This document shows positions 32,762-64,000 of a stretch of DNA of 64,000 nt, in pieces. Origin of the DNA: Seriola aureovittata (Eukaryota > Chordata > Actinopteri > Carangiformes > Carangidae); NCBI RefSeq assembly GCF_021018895.1, contig NC_079383.1, forward strand, positions 19,672,353 through 19,736,352, written 5' to 3'. The notes beneath the pieces were generated by a model, which saw only the letters and a list, made by a program, of their open reading frames with translations, did no database searches and was not told where the DNA came from. The position numbers and the translations under genes are program-made. Within the stretch, counting starts at the first letter, position 1. Each line of letters starts with the position of its first letter.

Positions 32762-34564
32762 ATGGATAGCTACTCGTGCCTCTACAGTTCCTCCCACAGA
32801 ACCGGACTCCTCTCCGGCTTCCAGCGTCTTCGCTCTGAGACTAAGATGTGTGATGTTGTCCTGGAGGCCGGCGGCGTATCCTTCCCGTGTCATCGCGCCC
32901 TTTTGGCCAGCTCCAGCGAGTATTTTTGGGCTCTGTTTGGAGAGACCACCGCAGAGAGATTAGCGGGCTCCATTAGCCTCCCGGCGTTAACACCTGAGGG
33001 TTTAGATGCTATTCTGGATTTCCTGTATTCAGGCTGGCTCAGCGTATCACCCTCCACGATTCATGTCGTCCTGGAAGCAGCCAGGTACCTGCAAGTGGAG
33101 CCGGCGGTGTCAATATGTGAGCGCTTCATGATTGATGGTTTAACCGCTGAGAACTGCTGCTGCTATGCTAACCTGGCTGATCGCCATGCACTATCAAATG
33201 CACTTGAGGCTGCCAATCAAACCGTCGCTATGGAGATGGGGACGTTGCTGCAGGAAAGCAGGGATGATCTCCTCGAGCTGAATATCCAATCACTGATGGC
33301 GGTGCTTGACGCTGACGAGTTACCTGGCGTCAAGGAGGTGGAGCTCATAAAGCTGGCTCTGGATTGGCTGGATGACAACGGACCCCTCCCACTGCTGAAA
33401 TCAAATCTTCTGCTGAGTCGTCTGCGCTTCGGATTGGTCAAAGCTTCTGATCTCACCAACCTTAACCACAGAGCCATGGTCACGCCTTTGATCAGAAGTC
33501 AGCTGACTCGAGCCTTGGAGTATCACAGGATGGGTTCAGCTCAGCCAATCAGACAGAGCAAGCAGTCGACACTCAGAGCCTCGCCAAATCGTGTGCTGCT
33601 CGTGGGTGGGGGGTCCAGCGCTGATTGGCCAGAACAGCAGGTGTTGGCGTTTGATCCAAGAAGCAAGAAGTTTTCATCTCTGAGTTCCTGTCTCCCACTG
33701 CGACTGAGAAATCACTGCGTGTGCTCAGTGGGAGGTTTCCTCTTTGTGATCGGAGGGGAGGAAGTGAAAGAGGGAGACGAAGATGGGAAAAAGTCAGTCA
33801 CCACAGCAACAACCAACCAGGTGTGGCGGTATGATCCTCGCTTCGACTGCTGGGAGCAGGTGGAGTCCATGCTGGAGAGGCGGGCGCAGTTCACCTGCTG
33901 CGTGGTGGATGATGTTATTTATGTCACCGGGGGACGACACACACGACAGGACACCGACACACACACCTCAGTAGCCTCTGTTGAGTTTTATGACATGACC
34001 ACACGGGCGTGGAGGAGAGGAGCAACGATGCCTCGCCCTCTTTACGGCCACGCATCTACCGTGCTTGACAACAGCATCTATGTGTCAGGTGGTCTCCCGG
34101 GCAACCAGGGCAGCGTCCATGGCAGTAACCATGGTGATAACCAGGATGAAAACAGGGAGAGCAGCAGAGAGTTCCTGCAGTGGGACCTCAAAAGCAGAGT
34201 CTGGGAAAAGAGGGCGTCCATGTCTATCGCCAGGTTCAGTCATCGCTTGGCAACCGCCCACGGCTACATCTACGCCCTACTGGGGATGTACGAACCTTTC
34301 TGCGATATAGAACGATACGATTCGCAGTCAGACCACTGGGCACGCCTCAGACCGCTTCTCATTGGCTCCTTCAACTACGGGATGGTGTCAACGCCGTCTG
34401 GGAATCTGCTGGTATTCGGAGGGAGAAGGTGGAGCGACGGACAGGAGGTGATCATGAAGAGTGTGTTGGAGTACGACACAAAAAAAGACAGCTGGAGAGA
34501 GATCTGTCAGCTCCCCAGACCTCTCACTGGCACTGAGTGCACACTGCTACCCCTGCCTGACTAG
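32762..34564 (+). CDS. KLHL34: KLHL34, kelch-like protein 34, complete intronless CDS
   Basis: 600 aa from the ATG at 32762 (MDSYSCLYSS) to TAG at 34562-34564. The open frame extends six codons upstream only through a TTG, so this ATG is the first in frame. Domains: BTB about 20-122 (MCDVVLEAGG at 29-38), BACK about 127-232 (ENCCCYANLADRHAL), then a six-bladed kelch propeller from about 277. Blade signatures visible are LLVGGG, FVIGGEE, YVTGGRH, YVSGGLP and LVFGGRR; one blade has ALLGMYEPF in place of the double glycine, as human KLHL34 does (FLGRYEPF). The family are Cullin-3 substrate adaptors; the substrate of KLHL34 is not known to me. Human KLHL34 is also intronless and lies between SMPX and CNKSR2. 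Confidence 0.95.
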   Translation: MDSYSCLYSSSHRTGLLSGFQRLRSETKMCDVVLEAGGVSFPCHRALLASSSEYFWALFGETTAERLAGSISLPALTPEGLDAILDFLYSGWLSVSPSTIHVVLEAARYLQVEPAVSICERFMIDGLTAENCCCYANLADRHALSNALEAANQTVAMEMGTLLQESRDDLLELNIQSLMAVLDADELPGVKEVELIKLALDWLDDNGPLPLLKSNLLLSRLRFGLVKASDLTNLNHRAMVTPLIRSQLTRALEYHRMGSAQPIRQSKQSTLRASPNRVLLVGGGSSADWPEQQVLAFDPRSKKFSSLSSCLPLRLRNHCVCSVGGFLFVIGGEEVKEGDEDGKKSVTTATTNQVWRYDPRFDCWEQVESMLERRAQFTCCVVDDVIYVTGGRHTRQDTDTHTSVASVEFYDMTTRAWRRGATMPRPLYGHASTVLDNSIYVSGGLPGNQGSVHGSNHGDNQDENRESSREFLQWDLKSRVWEKRASMSIARFSHRLATAHGYIYALLGMYEPFCDIERYDSQSDHWARLRPLLIGSFNYGMVSTPSGNLLVFGGRRWSDGQEVIMKSVLEYDTKKDSWREICQLPRPLTGTECTLLPLPD

Positions 34565-34666
34565 AGTGTAAACAATGAGAGAAAATATTTCACAAATTAT
34601 GTGATCCGGTGCCTATTGAAGCTCTTACACTTACAAGTAGCTGCAAATTAATCTTAAAATGCTGCG

Positions 34667-34672
34667 AATAAA
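34667..34672 (+). terminator. Polyadenylation signal of KLHL34
   Basis: AATAAA about 100 nt after the stop codon, the first one downstream. Confidence 0.6.
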
Positions 34673-34984
34673 GCGCACGCGGTAAAAATAATGACATGAA
34701 AATATCAGAAAATTGGACTCTCAATTTTTGTATGTCGACGTTGCTCAACAGTTGAACATAGGAAACTAGAACTAATGGGTTTCAGTCATAAAAGAAACAA
34801 ATAGAAAAGAAGAGTATTCCTCAACAGTAGAGAGCTTTGTGGCCTGGGTTAGGGAATGAAACTGGGTTGTCAGAGATGAAATGTTCACCCACTCCAGCTT
34901 TGACAGCTCTACTCTCCTACCCACTGTATATTTCAAGCTGTTTGCAGTCCTGTCTCATTAGAGGAGAGCAGGTGTGCATCATTA

Positions 34985-35840
34985 GTTTGACATTTTCAGA
35001 AATATGCACTTTCTTGCCGAGAAAAGATTGACACCACTCTCATGCCTGCACGAAGCTAGAACCAGGAGAGTGTTATCTTAGCTTAGCATAAAACACATAA
35101 TCTCCTGTAAAATCACAACTTGGCATTTTTGCCAAGTTGCTCTGTTTTTGTACAGACAGAACAAACAAGAGATAAAGTAAAGTATTAAGAGGTGCTGGTA
35201 GGTGAATTTTCTTTCCCACCACAGATACAAGTTACAAATAGTATAGTTAGATGACATTACTGTGCATTAAATATGAAGCTACAACCAGGAGACAGTTAGC
35301 TTAGCTTAACATAAAGCACACAAACTCCGACTGGTGACTTTACACTTAGGTTTTTGTATGGATTACACAAATCACATACACCATCTTTATTGGTGAGCTG
35401 TCTCCCTTACTAGTGTTTATGCTAGGCTAACCCTTACTAGACTTTATGCTAAGCTAACTCTACTACTACTACATGACATTTTGGGAAAAACATTTGCTTT
35501 TTAAGCAAAAGTTAGATGAGAGGATCAATGTCACTCTCACGGATTTTTGTTAAACATAAAGTTAAAAAAAAAGGCTAAAACCAGGTTTGTTAGCTTAAAC
35601 TACTGCAATAATTTACCATAAAACAACATGTTGTTCTACACTTTCTTTTAACATATAAACAAAACAAGATATAAAATGTTAATTAGTGAGTTTTATTACT
35701 TATAGGCTGCTTTTTTGACCTTTGGATGCAGCCAGGCTAACCGTTTCCTCCTTGTTTCCAGCCTTTATATGCTAAGCTAGCTAACTATCTCCTGAATGGT
35801 TCTAGCTAATGTACAGAATGTTTTCTACAGAAGATTATCT
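34985..35840. repeat. Cluster of TTAGC-arm repeats
   Basis: At least three direct copies of a block reading GAAGCTAGAACCAGGAGA or a variant followed by TTAGCTTAGCATAAA (near 35050, 35275 and 35565). Inverted pieces lie near 35415-35460 and 35770-35800. Same family as the fold-back element at 17475. Confidence 0.6.
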
Positions 35841-37740
35841 TATAATACTATCTTGTAAATGTTGGCAAGAACGCAAATAAGTTGTTCCCACGATGTTGAA
35901 CCATTCATTCAAGAAAAACACGTCAAGACTTACAAAATGACACAGGCTGAGAGGGGCATTTTTATTGTATTTTTGTTGGTTTTTAATTTTTGTTGACTGC
36001 ATGTCCAGGTCAGATAGCTAACATGGATTTGACAGATTTATTTACATTACGACTAAATTCATTTAGGTATTTATATACTGTTATTGAGAGCTAATTATGA
36101 GTCTAACAGTAGAATAAGCTTAAAGTCTGAGCTCACCAGAGATGACAAGCAACCACTAGAGAGAAGTGAGTTGGTGGTTTGACAGTATTCCTGTGACCGA
36201 AAGTGAAAATGTTCTGAAAAAGAGAAATGAAACAGAAGCTAAGGACAGAGATAAAAGGGGATTTGGAGAACGAGTGGAGGAGAGGTGAAGAAGGTAATTC
36301 TTGAAGAGATTTCAGGACGAGGCTGAGCCAGGCTGCAGAGGAGGCTATCACACATAAGAGGGAATAGAGAAGAAGTCAGAACAGGAGATAAGGTGATGAA
36401 AGTGGAGGGGGGATATCTTTGAAATAAAAACAACAGTAAAGCTAAGCTGAATATTTTATAGAAGTTGTAGATAAAAGTTCCATGCATGTTACATTCCTGT
36501 TTATTTACTAGCGATGAATATTTAAAGTTTTCTATAACATAGGATAGATATAGAAATAGAAGCAAAACCAAAGATATTGAGTGACTCTTTTTCTGTCTTG
36601 TTTTCTTGATTCGCCCGTTTCTATCTGCACTGACAACCAGATGGACAAAGTGGGTTTAAGCTGCAGAGGAGATGAAACATTAGCAGGAAATCATATGCAT
36701 GATTTGTGGCTATTAGCGAGGTAACCTGCTGGAATTCATTATTCATGGTCTTTTGTGCTTGTATCCACTTCCATTTAATCCTGAATACATTCTGCGCTGT
36801 CTGGGTAAACGTCATTTATTCAACATGGTTTATTATGTTTGAAGGTAATATTACATTCAAAATTAACTGGAGGCCTCACAGTAGTATTTATTGTTAATAA
36901 AAGATGTGGGGGGAAAAAAAACTCCAGTGTAACACGAAGGAACTGCAACTTCTAATCAACTTAAAATACTTATTATATAAATCATTTTAGTCATCTATTA
37001 CCATCAAAACATTGTTGATTTTAAAGCATTTTTTTTCTTTTTGCAAATTTGTACAATTTAACATTCCAATTGGTAATTATCATTAAGTAAATGAATATGT
37101 GTTATGAATTCTGATGGAGCAAATGAACTCAGTGTGATCACAGCTACAGGACAAAATCATAAACCTACAAGAGAATATATTAAAAACTCATGCATTCATT
37201 CTGTTACTAATATGTACCAATAAAACTTTGCAAAATTGACATGTTATTGTGTTTTTCATTTTATTTATCTCAGTTTTACATTTATCAACATCGTTGCTGA
37301 TTCATTTTCTTTCAATCAATTAGTCATTGTAGCTATACTTGCTATAATATCTTATTGTTTTATAGCAACTTTTAATATTAATGATTATAAATCCAATGTC
37401 CAAATATCATTTTCACGGTTTCACAGCCGCTTCCAGCAAAGGTCAACCACTTGTCTTCACTGGAAGTGTGTTTAGCTGGTTGCAGAGCTGCAGCATCTAC
37501 ATGCAAAGGGAGGACAGTGGAGTTAAAAGATAATATAATTTTATATTTGTCAAATATATATAATATATATTTGGACAAAACAGTGTCATGCCGGGTATCA
37601 GAATGTCCCACTGCAGGTCCAGACAGAACAGCAGCTGTTACCGGTGCTCATCATGTCAGCCCCTCTCCTCTTCGTCTCACAACCCCCCCCCCCCCCCCCC
37701 CAAAAAAAAAAAACAACACAAAAACACCTGCATCCAAATA
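35841..37740. other. KLHL34-CNKSR2 convergent spacer
   Basis: AT-rich, with no exon recognised. A 20-plus nt poly-C run joined to poly-A lies at 37683-37714 and may be an assembly weak point. Confidence 0.5.
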
Positions 37741-37747
37741 ACCAAAC

Positions 37748-37753
37748 TTTATT
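37748..37753 (-). terminator. Probable distal polyadenylation signal of CNKSR2
   Basis: AATAAA on the minus strand (sense TCAATAAAGTTTGG), about 2.66 kb beyond the stop. Another AATAAA lies at 38975-38980, inside a repeat. Confidence 0.45.
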
Positions 37754-38057
37754 GATCCACCCCTCTTCTTCCGACAGAACACGTAGATTTATCACGTAAA
37801 TAAATACTGTTTTTTTTTTTCCCAACCATAATTTATAGCTTTAACATTAAACAACCGTTACTCAACGACAGTCTGTCCAAAAAAAACCTGATAGAATTCA
37901 AGAACATTATCCAAGACACTTAGTTTGCACTCTACAAAGAGAGATCTACTGTATCTAGAGATTTCAAACACAAAAACAGAAAAGGAATATTGTGTTTATC
38001 TACAACAAAGACATGCTACTATAACCAACCACGGGCAGCAGCATAGAAAGAGCATTC

Positions 38058-38060
<3 letters not shown>

Positions 38061-38111
<51 letters not shown>
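38061..38111. repeat. (GT)n microsatellite
   Basis: About 25 GT dinucleotides, CA in the direction of CNKSR2. Confidence 0.94.
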
Positions 38112-38113
<2 letters not shown>

Positions 38114-38659
38114 CGTCATTGTGTACTGTGTGCATTTGTGTACATGATTGCTTTCATAGGTTTTGTGCAGTGTCTCTGAGTATTAAGTCATTTGGCAGCA
38201 GCGTACAAATAACAAACTAATATATTTTTATTAGATCCATATTTCAATTCCTACGCAGATAATTCCTCACACTCTCTATGTGGCATGCAGGGTACAGAGA
38301 GCCAATTGCTCTCTGAGGAGACGTCCACCCGTGGAGACTTTAACACTGTTGAAGCAGTTGAAGTATAATCAATGAAACTGTCAGGAGTTGTTTTGTGACA
38401 AAGGCTCTACTCCTCTACTTTAATTAAAGTAAAAATTAATTGGATTTGTGTGTGTGTGTGTGTGTGTGTTGCTTTTCCATGGCAACCAGGACACCTTTAC
38501 GACTTGTTTTTGTCTCATATACTTGTAGTCGCCATGGTGACTGTATCTCAGGTGTTATGATGAGGATGAAGTTGCCCATTAAAGCCAGAACAACAAAACA
38601 AAACAAAAAAAACATCCAGAGGCAAGAATCCAGTCTTCCCCTTGGAAGGTGCTTTTCTT

Positions 38660-38663
38660 GTGT

Positions 38664-38712
<49 letters not shown>
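38660..38712. repeat. (GT)n microsatellite
   Basis: About 25 GT dinucleotides with one TATG interruption. Confidence 0.94.
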
Positions 38713-38715
<3 letters not shown>

Positions 38716-38850
38716 CCTTAACATGTCGTCTGCGCTCCAAAAGTGGTAAATATATGAATCACTTTACATTAAAAACCCCTCTGATAAATAGGGGAATGTA
38801 ATCAATAAATATTAAATGAGATTGAGGTGTTTTTGTGGAGATGCAGGACT

Positions 38851-39281
38851 CATTTACACCTGGCATTAACGTGCAATCTGTACCTGGATGAGGAAAAGAA
38901 AACGCAAGCTGATCGCACTGTGATCGGATGTCAGCCAGGTGTCAGTGCAATTCATACAGCGCGTCAGAAATAGGTTTATTGCCAAGTAGGTTTTCACACA
39001 AAGTGAATTTTGCGCTCGTGTTCTGATGCATAACGGAAAAGAAAAATCACTTTCTCCGAACCAAACATTTTTCTTCTCGGGCGAAAGACAAAAGCTGTAG
39101 CAGTGGCTAACAAGTCATCGCTCACAAGAGGTGATTTAAAAATTAAAAATCATGCGGTATCGCTTCTCTTTACCTGGCACGTGCACTGTTTGTTGACAAG
39201 CACACCCCCCCTCCCCCTCTGATCACAGTGCAGGCACAATTGAGATAATAAGATCGCTTATTAATGCCAAGTGTAAACTGA
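38851..39281. mobile_element. MITE-like element with terminal inverted repeats
   Basis: The left end CATTTACACCTGGCATTAAC and the reverse complement of the right end, CAGTTTACACTTGGCATTAA, match at 16 of the first 19 or so positions. The span is about 430 bp. A second repeat fragment (AGGTTTATTGCCAAGTAGGT at about 38972) seems nested inside. No transposase is visible. It lies 1.1 kb past the CNKSR2 stop. Confidence 0.6.
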
Positions 39282-40411
39282 AAAGCCGTGTGGAGCAGAT
39301 ATGGATCACATCACATGATCACGAGGTGCAAACGGCATGAAACAATAATGATGATGAGATGGAGAAAATATTTAGGCCTCCAAAAGAATGAATGATGGTT
39401 ATATATTGTAGATTAAGTGACTGGTATCTGTGAGAATACATCATCGATTACTCCCTGACACAAGACTGTAATAGTGACTGTTCAAGTGGAGTAAAATGAT
39501 GATTCCTTCACTTAAAAACGAAAAAAAAAAAAACAACATTTATCTATCAAAATAACACGTACTGTAGAACAACATGGGCTCCTAAATGCAAACTTAACAG
39601 CGTTAAAGTGCTCTGAGGGTGGGTTTTTCCTTTAAATGGGTGCTATCGAGTGTGCATGCTTCAGGTCCAGCCCAGCACAGTTCGCATTTCTACCAAACCA
39701 GCACAAACAAAAGTCTCTAAAACTAGATCCAAAACTGAGACTAGTTTAAAAGTTCTGCCGTAACACTCACTGTACAGAAAAATATCATCATAGACATCAA
39801 GTATAAGGCTTGATGGGATACAACGTATGTCACTCTGAGGCTATTGGACCGTCTATGAGACACTGTGCAGTCGGTATAAACATTTGCACGACAAGCAGGA
39901 TGAGATACAGTGTAATGGCAGCTCATGAAGACACTATTCTGACATCTGTCCACGTCAGGGGTCTGATCAACCTCGTCCGGAGTGAGTCGTGTCAGTTCCT
40001 TATATCCGTGGAGAGCGTTTTAGGTACAGAGCACAAAAGCTAACATGTAATACTTAAGAATCAGTGTATCGTCCGCCCCCGAGCCAGCTGGAGTGGCATA
40101 ACCAATCAGCTCGTGGATTGATGTGACATGAGGGCACAGAGGCGTCCTCCCCTCAGAAGGCTGTCATGTTGCACTTGTACACTGTGGCTGCTGAAAGCTA
40201 TAGGGATGTGAATCAAGTTGTCCTTAACGTCTCTCTCTTGAAACAATCCATCACTATCTGCGCTGATGCAAGAAACCTCCGCTGATGCGTCGAGAAACGT
40301 CAGCTGCGGTTTTGTTCAGCTCTTTCCACACTCAGGAGAGATGAGAGCAGCTTTAAAGCGATTGTGTGTGTTTTTGTTTGGGTGGGTGCGGGCGAGAGTG
40401 CGTGTCACACG

Positions 40412-64000
<23,589 letters not shown>

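Larger units (their letters stand above)
37754..40411 (-). other. CNKSR2: Presumed CNKSR2 3-prime UTR
   Basis: Sequence between the TGA at 40412 and the candidate poly(A) signal at 37748. It contains three GT/CA tracts (38061-38111, 38447-38469, 38660-38712) and a nested repeat element at 38851-39281. Only position and the poly(A) signal support it as a UTR. Confidence 0.4.

Overview
This is vertebrate nuclear DNA, almost certainly from a ray-finned fish, probably a percomorph teleost. The genes are split by short introns with GT-AG junctions. The spacers are full of (CA/GT)n and (GA/CT)n microsatellites and of interspersed repeats that I recognise from teleost genomes. No bacterial, plasmid or viral gene is visible.

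Five genes can be read, and they reproduce the order and relative orientation of the human Xp22.12-p22.11 block (PHEX, MBTPS2, SMPX, KLHL34, CNKSR2). (1) 277-400, minus: first coding exon of a membrane-anchored protein, most likely PHEX; the rest lies off the left edge. (2) 4341-13376, minus: complete MBTPS2 (site-2 protease), 11 coding exons joining in frame to 499 aa, with the HELGH zinc motif and the LDG metal ligand. (3) 20174-26025, plus: SMPX, three coding exons, 91 aa, with a probable non-coding first exon ending at 17272. (4) 32762-34564, plus: KLHL34, one intronless coding exon, 600 aa, BTB-BACK-Kelch. (5) 40412-62835, minus: the C-terminal 824 aa of CNKSR2 in 19 exons (PDZ, conserved central region, PH domain, C-terminal ETHV). 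Its 5-prime exons (SAM and most of CRIC) lie off the right edge. Splice phases agree at every internal junction of the four genes read.

The genes are neighbours by ancestry, not an operon. SMPX and probably KLHL34 are muscle genes, CNKSR2 is a neuronal scaffold, MBTPS2 is a Golgi housekeeping protease and PHEX is a bone and tooth ectoenzyme. SMS (spermine synthase), which lies between MBTPS2 and PHEX in human, is not visible in the 3.9 kb between them here.

Spacers and introns hold a broken Tc1-like transposase (MBTPS2 intron 1), paired repeats just upstream of MBTPS2, a 21-bp minisatellite in SMPX intron 2, copies of three teleost repeat families, a terminal-inverted-repeat element downstream of the CNKSR2 stop, and a G-run tract. 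The most interesting structural observation is that several exons are bracketed by microsatellites that form, or sit next to, their splice signals. I found no convincing undescribed biological system.
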